Positions 27,101-33,164 of a stretch of 64,000 bases of DNA are shown here, in pieces; positions within the stretch are counted from its first letter, which is position 1; the number at the start of each line of letters is the position of its first letter. The notes beneath the pieces are model-generated. The model did not search any database and had not been told where the DNA came from. It saw nothing but the letters and a program-made list of their open reading frames with translations. A program made the position numbers and the translations under genes. The stretch spans positions 9,244,001 through 9,308,000 of the forward strand of contig NC_064214.1 in the NCBI RefSeq assembly GCF_023101765.2, given 5' to 3'. Source of the DNA: Spodoptera frugiperda. Lineage: Eukaryota > Arthropoda > Insecta > Lepidoptera > Noctuidae.

Positions 27101-30100
27101 CTGAACTAGGGTTATGATTGCTATTATGACTATGATTTCGACACGACCCGGAGCAGTCAGCGAACTCATCAACGTTCAGGATAGACTCAGCACGTGCTAT
27201 TGAGTCGTAGTAATCATCTTCAAATATTTCACGTTGCGTTAATTGCGCATCTAACTCACTATCTGCTACTCTTTCTTCTATTTTAGTTTGGATGTGGTTA
27301 AATTCAGCAAGTAAACTAGCACATGCTTGAATCCTCAGCTTTAAATCGATGCGTTTTTTACTTGAGATGTCATCATCTTTTAATAAAGATTCTAAATGAT
27401 TATTGAATTTAGTAAGTCTGCCCTTTACTATTCCACGTTTCCTAACCAATTCGCGAACTAAATCAGCACTTTCTACACTAAGTAACATGGGAGATTTATC
27501 ACGAGATTTGGCAGATTCAGTGGACATTTTGGTGGTCAGTGAAAAGAGGAGTACTCACGGTTTCTCGAGTCACGATACTGATGCAAGCAACGTCACCAGG
27601 TAGTAATAGACTTCGACGGAAATCACGATATTCCGAGAATACACTGCAGTAATTCCACTGAAATTAGAATACAGACACAGTATAGCACCAATAGATTAGG
27701 AGGTGAAGGAAAAGAGTAAGGATTGGCCCCACCGATTGCGTGTGATGATCGATGAAATTCCACCAAAACTGCAGTTCCGATATGCGCTTGGCCTCCAAAT
27801 AGTTCTTTGGGCCCCAGTTGTCCGTCAGGCAGCTTATTTCCTCAAATCTTGTCCCGATTACAGCGTTTTCAACTCGATCCGCCACGTGCAGGGGTCCACG
27901 GTCCAAAGGTCGCTCGACGATCTTGTAGCGGTTTGGCGAATGTATAGGCCAAAAAGCAGGATACGGCGTCGTCCAAATTAGTATGCGGTGTCGAAGGATC
28001 AAAATGTAGCAGCAGCGGTGAGTGGCTTTCGTAAGCAAGCTGATGGATGATGAGGTTTGAGGTTTTGGAGTGATGAATGAAAGATGTTGGTTGCGTGAGA
28101 GCAAAGAATGTAATGGCCGAATAAAATTAACATAGAACTTAAATACTACGGGCGACAAATGCAACGCGATTCGCGGTCCACCGTACGACGTCATCGTTAG
28201 TGCAGTCTGGTCATTGGTCGACACGAATGTTAAGCCAGAACAAATAGTCCATTGAAATGTTACATGAGCTTTACATTTTTTAGAGGACGCAATTTTATTT
28301 TTTGATCATGTAGGGGGGTCAATAGAAGCTTAACTTGAAGTTTGTGGGGTCGCCACCCTTGTCCCTCGGCCGCCATCTTGGAAAAAGGGATGGAAACACT
28401 TTTTTTGCTATATCTCGGAAACTATGCATCGTAATAAAATTTTTAAAATCATAATTTGTAGAAAATTATTTTGCCTACAAATATGTTTAATAACTTTTTG
28501 CCCTAAATTAACAATTAAAGAAGTTATAAGTAAAAAAGTGAATTTTTTTTAATAAAATTTTCTCTTTTGCTCTATAACATTTTTTTGACATTTTATAAAT
28601 AAATGGCTTCAGACCAATCTTGTAGAATATTTTTCGAGAAAAAATTTTCCCTACAACTGTTTTCAATTTCATTCATTAGAAACTCAGTTACAGCGCTCCG
28701 AAGTTAACTGGGTTCGTCAAATTAGTCCAGTCAAATAAGCTTAAATTAGGTAAGAATCTCGGAATGCGAGATGACCAGCTGTAATTTTGTAAATACTTGT
28801 ATATTGACACCCTAAAACTTGTCTCAAAACCATGGTATATATGGTAGGGTGTAAGCAACTCTTAAAATTCAGGGTCAAAGGTCCCAAAAATCGTTCTTTT
28901 GCGGTTTTTTGGAAATATCTCATTTCCTATGGGTTTTTGGTATTTGTATTCATTATCAATATTGTAGAATACAAAATTCTCTACAACTTTTGTCTAATTT
29001 TTTTTTACATGGTGAACCGTTGTCGAGTTAGAGGGCGGAGAACGCACGGTCACTGCATCACATCAGACATATTTTTTTTCAGCTAACCTATCCGTGATGG
29101 TTGGTTATGGATAGGACATTAAAAAAGACGTTATGGTTTCTAAAACCATTTTTCGTCAAATTCAATTGTTTGAAAGATGGACGCTTCCAAAGTGGAAAAT
29201 TGACCGTACGTTCTCCGCCCTCTAAATCGACAACGGTTCACAATGTAAAAAAAAAATTAGACAAAAGTTGTAGAGAATTTTGTATTCTACAATATTGATA
29301 ATGAATACAAATACCAAAAACCCATAGGAAATGAGATATTTCCAAAAAACCGCAAAAGAACGATTTTTGGGACCTTTGACCCTGAATTTTAAGAGTTGCT
29401 TACACCCTACCATATATACCATGGTTTTGAGACAAGTTTTAGGGTGTCAATATACAAGTATTTACAAAATTACAGCTGGTCATCTCGCATTCCGAGATTC
29501 TTACCTAATTTAAGCTTATTTGACTGGACTAATTTGACGAACCCAGTTAACTTCGGAGCGCTGTAACTGAGTTTCTAATGAATGAAATTGAAAACAGTTG
29601 TAGGGAAAAATTTTCTCGAAAAATATTCTACAAGATTGGTCTGAAGCCATTTATTTATAAAATGTAAAAAAAGTTATAGAGCAAAAGAGAAAATTTTATT
29701 AAAAAAATTTCACTTTTTTACTTATAACTTCTTTAATTGTTAATTTAGGGCAAAAAGTTATTAAACATATTTGTAGGCAAAATAATTTTCTACAAATTAT
29801 GATTTTAAAAATTTTATTACGATGCATAGTTTCTGAGATATAGCAAAAAAAGTGTTTCCATCCCTTTTTCCAAGATGGCGGCCGAGGGACAAGGGTGGCG
29901 ACCCCACAAACTTCAAGTTAAGCTTCTATTGACCCCCTACATGATCAAAAAATAAAATTGCGTCCTCTAAAAAATGCATAATTCGGCCCTCAAATTGTAA
30001 CATTTCAATGGACTAAAAAGGTAAAATGGTTTCTAAGGTTTCATTTACAAATAAATTTACGAGCAGTTTCAGTCAATATATGAAAGAAAATACGCGAAAA

Positions 30101-30270
30101 ACATACCTGTAACTAATGTCTCCGGCTTCAAATATGTAGACTGCGCCGTACATTCCCGCCAAGTAGCACGGGAATAAAATTAACGCATAGTTCATTATAT
30201 TATACCTCCCAAAAGCACCCAACTCACTCAGAATCGCGTCTAAACCAACTACGGACACATCTTTCGACAT
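3668..30270 (-). CDS. Organic cation transporter-like protein (SLC22 family, MFS), six-exon gene
   Basis: Seen: six segments join at 30107-30270, 9343-9544, 7319-7574, 6369-7004, 4432-4613 and 3668-3832. They give 1605 nt, that is 534 residues plus TAA. All five introns are GT-AG and phases match (2, 0, 1, 1, 0). The protein has an N-terminal membrane segment, a cysteine-rich extracellular loop between TM1 and TM2, the MFS loop motif SDKFGRKK, ESIRWLISKGR in the large cytoplasmic loop, LDKFGRKR in the second half, and the tail PETINMPLPDSIEDAE. Known: this order is diagnostic of insect Orct/SLC22 carriers, polytopic plasma-membrane transporters of organic cations, zwitterions or anions. Length fits the family (about 530-580). 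The substrate cannot be read from sequence. No stop or frameshift was found, so the gene looks functional. Intron 1 is swollen to about 20.6 kb by transposons. Confidence 0.93.
4432..4613 (-). CDS. Orct-like exon 5 (TM10-TM11)
   Basis: AACAG acceptor, GTGAGT donor; 182 nt, residues 420-480. It contains AYSSVYIYVSEVFPTNVRQS, the very conserved ELYPTxxR-type motif of SLC22 carriers, and GRVGSTLAPLTPLL. Phase 1 entry and phase 0 exit fit exons 4 and 6. Confidence 0.92.
4690..4830 (+). repeat. Repeat C fragment (Orct-like intron 4)
   Basis: Contains GACTGACGAACAGTCTGACA and T-rich DNA. The same family recurs at 11.5, 12.2 and 13.0 kb, where it ends TTTGACTTTGACTTT. Confidence 0.5.
4872..5012 (-). 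repeat. tRNA-derived SINE-1 copy
   Basis: Read on the minus strand it gives GCACGGTTGGCGCGGTGGCT, then GGGCAACTGGCTGCCG, a B-box-like patch and CACGGAGTAACTCTTT. Related copies are at 10.85 and 31.83 kb. It resembles a tRNA-headed SINE with polymerase III A and B boxes. Confidence 0.65.
5013..6368. other. Orct-like intron 4 remainder, nothing recognised
   Basis: AT-rich intronic DNA with no ORF of interest and no repeat that I can match elsewhere in the window. Confidence 0.5.
6369..7004 (-). CDS. Orct-like exon 4 (TM5-TM9 and cytoplasmic loop)
   Basis: TTACAG acceptor, GTGAGT donor; 636 nt, residues 208-419. It carries MELVGPKGRVFG, hydrophobic helices, the SLC22 motif ESIRWLISKGRHDEALKVIK, a charged cytoplasmic loop (about residues 285-310) and the second-half MFS motif LDKFGRKRV. 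In most relatives the motif begins PESPRWL; here it is NESIRWL, a conservative-looking divergence. Confidence 0.93.
7319..7574 (-). CDS. Orct-like exon 3 (TM2-TM4 region)
   Basis: TTACAG acceptor, GTAAGC donor; residues 123 to the first base of codon 208. It begins FNLGCKNWKRTLVGTFHNSG and contains the MFS signature loop SDKFGRKKALSF. It ends in the conserved GAGAYTTAFVI, which continues across the phase-1 intron into AMELVGPKGRVFG. Confidence 0.92.
7630..7909 (+). repeat. Repeat A, near full-length (Orct-like intron 2)
   Basis: Dispersed family with core AGCAGACGGATCACCTGATG near one end and GCATGGCTCTCCCACA at the other, about 280 bp. It inserts between exons 3 and 2. Other copies are at 9.6, 11.4, 31.0, 32.6, 33.8, 41.7, 47.2, 49.3, 52.6 and 60.0 kb. 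Confidence 0.8.
8800..8990 (-). repeat. Repeat B copy, reversed (Orct-like intron 2)
   Basis: Inverse of the repeat B core, with AGCAGGAGTAGGAACAGGAT and a diverged GAGTCTGGCATTCCCTCTCG. Confidence 0.7.
9200..9309. repeat. Small foldback repeat beside exon 2
   Basis: TTTAATGATTACTTAA on the left pairs with TTAAGTAATCATTAAA on the right, flanked by further partial pairing (about 30-base imperfect arms). It ends about 34 bases from the exon 2 splice donor. Confidence 0.6.
9343..9544 (-). CDS. Orct-like exon 2 (large extracellular loop)
   Basis: The exon lies between a TTTCAG acceptor and a GTGAGT donor and codes residues 55-122. It has six cysteines (CEVKQC, KCFKYPSRGSDC, KEKC), a possible N-glycosylation site (NTS) and the family pattern LDYAIPKEKGKYSKC followed by FVYSDEDSVVKD. 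This is the loop between TM1 and TM2 of SLC22 proteins, whose cysteines form disulfides in known members. A foldback repeat begins only about 34 bases beyond the donor, inside intron 2. Confidence 0.9.
9592..9870 (+). repeat. Repeat A fragment fused to repeat D2 fragment
   Basis: Repeat A words (TATCACCTGATGGTAAGCAA, CCCATGGACACCCGAAACGC) run to about 9690. Then comes the D2 family: GTTACTCAATCACGTCAAAA and GGGATGAAATTTGGAATAGG. Confidence 0.6.
9871..10619. other. AT-rich intron, nothing certain
   Basis: Several short GATTACC/GGTAATC-type palindromic words at 10.1-10.26 kb, with no clear element ends. Confidence 0.4.
10625..10800 (+). repeat. Repeat D copy
   Basis: Contains CACGCTGAAACTACTCAACG, GATTTTGATGAAATTG and CACGGGAATCCGCTGACAGC. 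The family recurs at 34.7, 45.8, 59.5 and 60.1 kb. Confidence 0.65.
10850..10920 (+). repeat. SINE-1 head fragment
   Basis: Only the tRNA-like head: GGTTGGCGTAGTAGCTGGGC with an internal GGCAACT duplication. Confidence 0.55.
11405..11880 (-). repeat. Repeat A copy split by repeat C insertion
   Basis: The repeat A end (GTGGGAGAGC) is at about 11415-11460. The family resumes with GAGCGAGGTTACCAGAGG at about 11702 and ends at TTACCATCAGGTGATTCG near 11847. The 240 bases between belong to repeat C. Confidence 0.65.
12190..12330 (+). repeat. Repeat C copy
   Basis: Shows CACTTTGGAACAAGCTCCTA, GACGGATAGACTGACAGATT, a T-rich run and TTTGACTTTGACTT. Confidence 0.6.
12960..13115 (+). repeat. Repeat C copy
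   Basis: Shows CTACACTTTGGAACGAGCAC, GACAAACAGACTGACGAACA and TTTGACTTTGACTTTT. Confidence 0.6.
13367..13960 (+). repeat. Three-copy tandem repeat of about 200-220 bp
   Basis: Units start near 13367, 13587 and 13787. Each has a GC-rich head (CCACGTGTTCAGTAGCTGAC, then CGGCCTACATCCCG) and a conserved later block (AGCGACATCTAGTTGTTAGG). AT-rich spacers diverge freely between them. Confidence 0.85.
14497..14660. repeat. TIR MITE, 164 bp
   Basis: CCTATGCACACCACGTTT on the left and its complement AAACGTGGTGTGCATAGG on the right enclose a GC-rich CACACGCGCG interior. No coding capacity and no clear target duplication. Confidence 0.7.
15133..15200. repeat. Degraded copy of the 53.6-kb hairpin MITE
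   Basis: Shares AAAGTAATCGAAACGAGAG, GGTTGGTTTATTCGA and the GGCCAACCAGAG arm with the intact copy at 53558-53655, but has lost part of both arms. Confidence 0.55.
15201..17356. other. No gene seen
   Basis: AT-rich intronic DNA. I find no ORF or confident repeat boundary. Confidence 0.45.
17357..17475 (+). repeat. Repeat B copy
   Basis: Contains AAGAGGGAGTGTCAGACTCT and CCCGTTCCTACTCCTGCTTT. Confidence 0.75.
17905..18848. repeat. Nested TIR element with cut-in GTTCCG repeat
   Basis: An outer inverted repeat of about 37 bases (GTATTAGAGCTCGAAACGGG at 18035; its complement ends at 18834) encloses a second element. That one runs from AGGGTTCCGTAGCC to ACTCGCACTTGGCCGGTTTT (about 18071-18722) and has a CTGT/CCGT tandem run at 18121-18160. 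TAAACTTGCTTTCT occurs directly at 17984-17997 and 18835-18848. Confidence 0.7.
18121..18160 (+). repeat. CTGT/CCGT tetranucleotide run
   Basis: About ten degenerate tetramers (CTGT, then CCGT), a typical internal low-complexity tract of this repeat family. Confidence 0.8.
19150..19275 (+). repeat. Repeat B copy
   Basis: Contains GGCGAGAGGGAGTGTCAGAT and CCCTGTTCCTACTCATGCTT. Confidence 0.7.
19276..20585. other. No gene seen
   Basis: AT-rich intronic DNA. The small ORFs here have no recognisable domain or codon signal. Confidence 0.45.
20590..20965 (-). repeat. Repeat D2 fragment next to reversed repeat B
   Basis: CCAAATTTCATCCCGATCCC at 20.67 kb is the D2 family reversed. From about 20815 the inverse of repeat B follows, with AGTAAGAGTCTGACATTTTC. 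Confidence 0.6.
21061..21178 (+). repeat. Retroelement 3' tail with poly(A)
   Basis: GTGTAAATAATAAATAAA is followed by about 20 A residues, which looks like the 3' end of a retroposed element or transcript. No coding part is recognisable upstream. Confidence 0.45.
21531..21648. repeat. Small TIR MITE
   Basis: ATATCGACGGTTGAAAG at the left and CTTCCAACCGTCGATAT at the right form one-mismatch inverted ends of a roughly 118-bp non-coding element. Confidence 0.65.
21923..22160 (-). repeat. BEL/Pao 3' LTR
   Basis: 238 bp. On the minus strand it starts TGTTCTGGCTTAACATTCG and ends GCTGCTGCTACA (TG...CA). By eye it matches the other LTR base for base. Confidence 0.93.
22188..27527 (-). CDS. BEL/Pao Gag-Pol polyprotein, 1779 aa
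   Basis: Seen, in order: an N-terminal coiled-coil-like stretch; a DUF1759-type Gag region (about 145-330, PTFDGSYEHWLEFRDTF); cysteine-rich zinc knuckles (372-435); an aspartic protease with ALLDNGSQ near 515-521; reverse transcriptase (about 790-930) with YVDD at 919-922; an RNase H/A17 region with FSDAS near 1093, E1139 and FWTDS near 1166; an H2C2 integrase zinc finger (about 1404-1445); integrase core with D1477, D1543 and E1592; and a DUF5641-like tail. Known: this order marks the BEL/Pao family. The polyprotein makes the particle, cuts itself, reverse transcribes and integrates. All key residues are present with no stop or frameshift. Start ATG at 27525-27527; stop at 22188. Confidence 0.95.
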   Translation of the reverse strand: MSTESAKSRDKSPMLLSVESADLVRELVRKRGIVKGRLTKFNNHLESLLKDDDISSKKRIDLKLRIQACASLLAEFNHIQTKIEERVADSELDAQLTQREIFEDDYYDSIARAESILNVDEFADCSGSCRNHSHNSNHNPSSVKLPVISMPTFDGSYEHWLEFRDTFTSLIHDSKDISTIQKFHYLKSSLKGDAELVIHSIEFSAKNYQVAWDLLLNRYNNSDLLIDNHLDALFSIPPITKESPSLIRKLIDNVLKNIRALVILGEPADTWDTLTIYLIVSKLDKVTKREWQAHKFRLSQLNENNSKSRLTLSDIIGFLRNTADVLDSLQRSHGKDVHNTENKKQHKKSHNTSHCNVSSEPDKTNDNRSKSCLKCNANHRIYKCKKFIESNLDSKLKLVRDHNLCENCLNSGHLVTECKFGPCRHCSQKHNSLLHNANSSVACHTSTNTEASTSGAPAHLPAPAPIAADSALSIQVNKAHMQTESTKSIGVQSVLLSTAIVEVADAHGTYHKARALLDNGSQRCFISKSLCQLLNSPLIQSTNEVRGVGDSVVHCTQACDIVVKSCVNNSFSTRIHCFVLSRITASMPAVCKLSANICIPDNIQLADPQFLDYKTIDILIGADRFWDLLEDGKIRLSSGPFLQNTKFGWIISGPIAIQTRKKAPIHCNIVNSLDTQLRLFWEIEDLPKVRDVQTDEERECEDHFVRTTTRGSDGRFCVHIPFRQSPESLGDSYTQAERRFLALEKRLQRSSDYKSLYSNFMQEYLSLGHMTQVDSYESPCYFMPHHGVFRELSTTTKLRVVFDASAPSSSGKSLNDLQLVGPPIQGDLIAILLRFRQHKYVACADVEKMYRQCLVDEGQRSLQMILWRDHPSKPLGIFKLNTVTYGTASAPFLSVRCLKQLANESPDADVARAIREDFYVDDFITGSDNKLLLLDLCDKTQKTLQLGCFPLRKWIYNFRRDDGSRSSSQFKPLSLDDNISSKTLGIGWHNLSDNFYFNTQIQIDNDKPISKRSILSKVSQIFDPLGLLSPVIIVVKVLLQQLWLQKIGWDDNVPDSTARVWNRFVISLQALNTIRIPRHVIGAHPKYIELHVFSDASQTAYGACIYIRTVNYDLTVTVRLLFSKSKVAPLKPISIPRLELCGALLGARLYDKVRDALRCSLSNIVFWTDSTIVLGWLHMRPNQLKTFVQNRVAEIHDLTLEVPWRHVRSENNPADLASRGVRLEELSSSRLWWEGPEFLCNPNFSIDDHKGPDSFKIRELPEVKSYVTAVVAQDSSESSLFPFHRFSQFKRMRRAAAFMLRFIHNSRYKNNRYVGSLSVDELHFADKTLARLCQFESYPVECKALCNNGSIKNKSCLSKLNVFLDDCKIMRVGGRLVNSNEFIYGKKHPIVISSKHYFATLLFRHEHIQLLHAAPQALLFHLRESWWPVGGRNLARQIVHNCVICTRIRGKTLTPMMGNLPAARVTPSLPFVRCGVDYAGPVLILNRKGKGARLIKGYICLFICFVTRAVHLELVSDLSSEAYLLTLKRFISRRGKPAEIYSDNGRNFVGIMNDFSKFLNNCSSDILEFAQSQNIKFHFIPPYSPHFGGLWEAGVKSSKYHLRRVIGNAHLTFEEYSTVLAQIEAVLNSRPLSPLSPDPQDLSPLTPGHFLIGRPLAAPACDDLRDVPASRLQRYQRVEQLRQHFWTRWAKEYISELQVRTKWRENKDELQPGSLVVIKDSNLPPLKWQLGRVLCTVPGKDGISRVADIQTSSGVLRRAFTNICPLLPEVDRDAATEDC
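27528..28004 (-). other. BEL/Pao 5' untranslated leader
   Basis: About 477 bases between the 5' LTR and the polyprotein ATG. It should hold the primer-binding site and packaging signals. Part of it is open in a small frame continuing from the LTR, which I take as chance. Confidence 0.6.
28005..28242 (-). repeat. BEL/Pao 5' LTR
   Basis: 238 bp, identical by eye to the 3' LTR. The primer-binding site should start in the bases just inside (minus strand TTTTGATCCTTCGACACC), but I could not assign the priming tRNA. Confidence 0.93.
28247..30013. mobile_element. Long foldback element, 0.8-kb inverted arms
   Basis: The left arm 28247-29052 and right arm 29201-30013 are near-perfect reverse complements (a few substitutions and one 10-base indel near the tip), around a 148-base spacer. 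Outer ends read GTCCATTGAAATG and are flanked by TA on both sides, which suggests a TA target site. No transposase is encoded. The mirrored 60- and 66-residue ORFs in both arms are by-products of symmetry. It could be a non-autonomous Tc1/mariner-like or other foldback transposon. Confidence 0.85.
29053..29200. repeat. Foldback spacer shared with the 18-kb element
   Basis: GCTAACCTATCCGTGATGG, CCATTTTTCGTCAAATTCAA and GACGCTTCCAAAGTGGAAAA recur in the same order at 18324-18445. Confidence 0.75.
30107..30270 (-). CDS. Orct-like exon 1 (start codon, TM1)
   Basis: Encodes residues 1-54 and two bases of codon 55. ATG is at 30268-30270; the next upstream codons give no better start. The exon carries a short cytoplasmic tail and a hydrophobic TM1 (about residues 25-45, NYALILFPCYLAGMYGAVYI). 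It ends SY-AG and is followed by GTATGT (phase 2). Joining to exon 2 recreates the family's conserved Tyr-Arg-Cys at the start of the extracellular loop. An untranslated upstream exon cannot be excluded. Confidence 0.9.
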
Positions 30271-31024
30271 TTTTACAGTATTTAATTTATCAGTCTTATA
30301 TCGAACACTTTACAATAAAATTATCACTCCAATTACTTATTTAATATTTACAAAAAAACATATTATTTTGTACTAAATAAAAAGACGTATTGTAAAGACG
30401 ATGACACTAGTTTTGATAGAAGTATATTTGACAGTTCGCACGCATGCGTACAAGCTCTTTACGTAGCCATTTTTGCGAATGAATTGTTTATTTTTTAGTG
30501 AACGAGCGGCACGGGCAGATGTCTAAACTTGTATGCGATTGAATCAAAAATAAACATGAAAAACCGGCTAAAGAGTGTTGACTACACACAGTTAATATTC
30601 TGATAGTGCGAAAGGAATAAAACATGTTTAGCCATTGTAATTTCATATGTTCAACAGAGACAGATATATTACGCTTGTTGCGTTTAAATAATTTAAAGGG
30701 CTTTTTAATTTGTCTCCTGTACTTTTTAATGTATTTTAGACTTAATTGTGATTTAAATGATAATGTCAAGTGTTATGAAAGGACGGGGTCAATGAATTAA
30801 TGTCCTAAATATTTGATAAGAGTAGTTTGGTCTATAGATGATGTAACTGTTGTATTTATTTTTAACATCGCGCGATATAGTTTGATTACTTTGCGGTATA
30901 TTTAGCGTGTGTTTTATATGTGTAGGTAAAGCTGTAGAGCAGTGAATAATATTAAAAGTATTGGAGTAAATATTGTAGTGTTTACTTTAGCATTTCTTTG
31001 TGTTAAATTGTGAATGATATTTTT
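30271..31024. promoter_or_regulatory. Presumed Orct-like 5' flank/promoter region
   Basis: It lies directly upstream of the transporter ATG. It is AT-rich with no TATA box or initiator that I would commit to. Transcription must begin here or further upstream if there is a non-coding exon. Confidence 0.3.
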
Positions 31025-31421
31025 TATGATGGTATAAGCCGGTAAACGAGCAGACGGATCACCTGATGGTAAGCAATCGCTGCCCATGGACATCCGAAAT
31101 ATCAGAGGCATTACAAGTGCGTTGCCTTTTGGGAGTTAAATATTTAAGAGAATATGGGGCAGCTTAGTTTAACTTAATTTTGTGATACCAATAACTATAT
31201 AAGTAGTTATAACATGGAAACAGGCATTGTAGTTTTTTGAGAGTTAGGAATTTAAGGGTTATTGGGTTTGAGAAGATTGGGATGGGGGTAATTGGGCCAC
31301 CGGTAACCTCACTCACACAAAAAAACACAACGCAAGCCTTATTTCACATTGGTTTTCTGTGAGGTCGTGGTATCACTCAGGTCGAGCCGGCCCATTCGTG
31401 CCGAAGCATGGCTCTCCCACA
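31025..31421 (+). repeat. Repeat A copy with internal insertion
   Basis: Both ends of repeat A are present (ACGAGCAGACGGATCACCTG; GAAGCATGGCTCTCCCACA). About 100 foreign bases at 31.14-31.24 kb interrupt it, after GTGCGTTGCC. Confidence 0.75.
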
Positions 31422-31828
31422 ATTAATTTTGAACTTTAGCTAAAATATTTTGATTGTGCTAAGTATGTGGTTTTGATAGTATAAATATACTTTATAATTA
31501 TTTACAGTAAGAGGAAAATTATTAATATGGATCCATTAAAATAGAAACACGTGTTGCGTATAAATAAATTAATGCGATTAGGTAATATGTATACAACTAT
31601 AAATAATAGTATGTTTGTTCTAATGTTTACGGTCGGTATCTATTTCTTTGTTCTAAATGTTGGTCGTTATTTCGTATTATGTCTTAATTTATTTAATTTA
31701 GGCTTAAAAACATTATTTATTTTAATAATGTGCTCAGCACTATTTTTAGACTGTCTTTAGTGTACAGATTCAAATGTAATTTGCTTTTATCGAAGGATAG
31801 CAATCTGCCATACTCAATATGAAATGAC

Positions 31829-32010
31829 TGCACGGTTGGTGTGGTGGCTGAGCAACTGGCTGCCGTTCGACGTAAAGCAGGTTTGTTTCCCTCACGGACC
31901 AACTCTTTGTGTGATCCACAAATTGTTGTTTCGGGTCTGGTTGTCATGTGTATGTGAACATGCATGTTTGTAAATACACCCACGACACACCAGAAACTCC
32001 TAATGTGGGC
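31829..32010 (+). repeat. tRNA-derived SINE-1, best copy
   Basis: GCACGGTTGGTGTGGTGGCT (A-box-like), then GCAACTGGCTGCCG, a degraded B box, GTGATCCACAAATTGTTGTT and a tail ending CCTAATGTGGGCC. About 180 bp. Confidence 0.7.
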
Positions 32011-32585
32011 CAACATTATAAAAAGAAATTTTATATAAAAAAGAAATCAACTCTACATACAAACAATAAAGTTTATTTTGCCTAAATTATGCAACACATC
32101 ACAACAACCTTAAAAAAATTGAACAGCAGTTCTAAAAAGACATAAGTACTATTTTCCATAGTCCCTTACGACGTGTACAATAATGACAGACGGACAAACA
32201 GACATGTTCCTGTAAACAAAAGGAAGTTGTAATCATTCAATTTGTTCACTTTACGTGTAAAATAGCTGGTTAGCGGAATCCGGGATCATTGGAATTTTTG
32301 TACTAATGATACTAGAGGAACTTTGTACTATTTAATAAGCCTAGTAAGCTTTGAATCATTGGCATTGTTTTGGATAATAAGTATTGTCACGCCATTTTTT
32401 AGAAAATATCTTATAGCTTGCGACCATAAGAATGTTTTGCATTGGATATTTTTTATCAGTCATAACCTAAGATTTTTGATTGAACCTATCGAAAAAAGAA
32501 AAAAATTGTAAGCAAATTCAGATTGTACTTGAAAATCCCCTTACTGTCCTTACCACAATAGTTTAAGAACTGCAACAAAATTAAG

Positions 32586-32805
32586 CGTGGGAGAGCCATG
32601 CTTCGACACGAATGGGCCGGCTCGACCGGAGCGAGTGAGGTTACCGGAGGTCCAATTTCCAAATTTTCTAATTCCCGATTCCCCAACAATCCTTAAATTC
32701 CTAACATCCAAAAGGCCAGCAACGCAGTTGTCGCGCTTCTGATGTTTCGGGTGTCCATGGGTGGCGGCGATAGCATACCATCAGGTAATCGATCTACTCC
32801 ATATC
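32586..32805 (-). repeat. Repeat A copy, reversed
   Basis: Starts GTGGGAGAGCCATGCTTCGA and ends ACCATCAGGTAATCGATCTA. Confidence 0.75.
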
Positions 32806-33164
32806 TACTTTCATACCACAAAAAAACAAGATTCACCTTCATCCAACTCATGATCATCTAACACATTCAAACCACGTAACACCAATAATTGAGAATCTCC
32901 AAAATCAAGTAAGGACAATGTATCGGTGTACAAAGCTGGTTATCCAATGTGCAATCTTCGGTAACAATGAGAGGAGTAGAGATTATCTTACAGGGCACAA
33001 TGGACCGATGGCTCGCCACGTGTAACAGATAACTGGAACTTTCTTGTGTTATAGTTGTAGTTTGGTTTGTGTTTTGGATTTTGGGGGTTGAGTTTAAATA
33101 ATAACATCGCATTATATGCCGTGTGACGACTGAAGAGAGTACGTTTTTGTTATAATTATTCCTC

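Larger units (their letters stand above)
21923..28242 (-). mobile_element. BEL/Pao LTR retrotransposon, structurally intact
   Basis: A 6320-bp element runs with, not against, the host gene. Two 238-bp LTRs flank one uninterrupted polyprotein ORF. The 3' LTR is preceded (minus strand) by a short purine-rich stretch AAGGCCGGGGGCA, a candidate polypurine tract. No envelope ORF is present. A plain 4-6-bp target duplication is not visible: the left flank reads TTAAAAGG and the right side runs at once into the foldback element. Confidence 0.93.
9545..30106 (-). other. Orct-like intron 1, transposon-loaded
   Basis: A 20.56-kb intron runs from the GTATGT donor at exon 1 to the TTTCAG acceptor at exon 2. 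About 8 kb of it is the BEL/Pao element plus the foldback element. The rest is AT-rich DNA with short repeats listed separately. No further exon of the transporter is needed or found inside. Confidence 0.85.

Noticed and set aside
27664..28224. 186-codon minus-strand frame over the BEL/Pao 5' LTR
   Set aside because: Part of it is repeated in the 3' LTR and it carries no domain; chance reading of LTR and leader.
28741..29513. Identical 60-residue ORFs on opposite strands
   Set aside because: They are mirror images produced by the inverted arms of the foldback element, not genes.
31829..31900. Possible tRNA gene
   Set aside because: A-box and partial B-box words are there but the cloverleaf cannot be completed; it is the head of a SINE.
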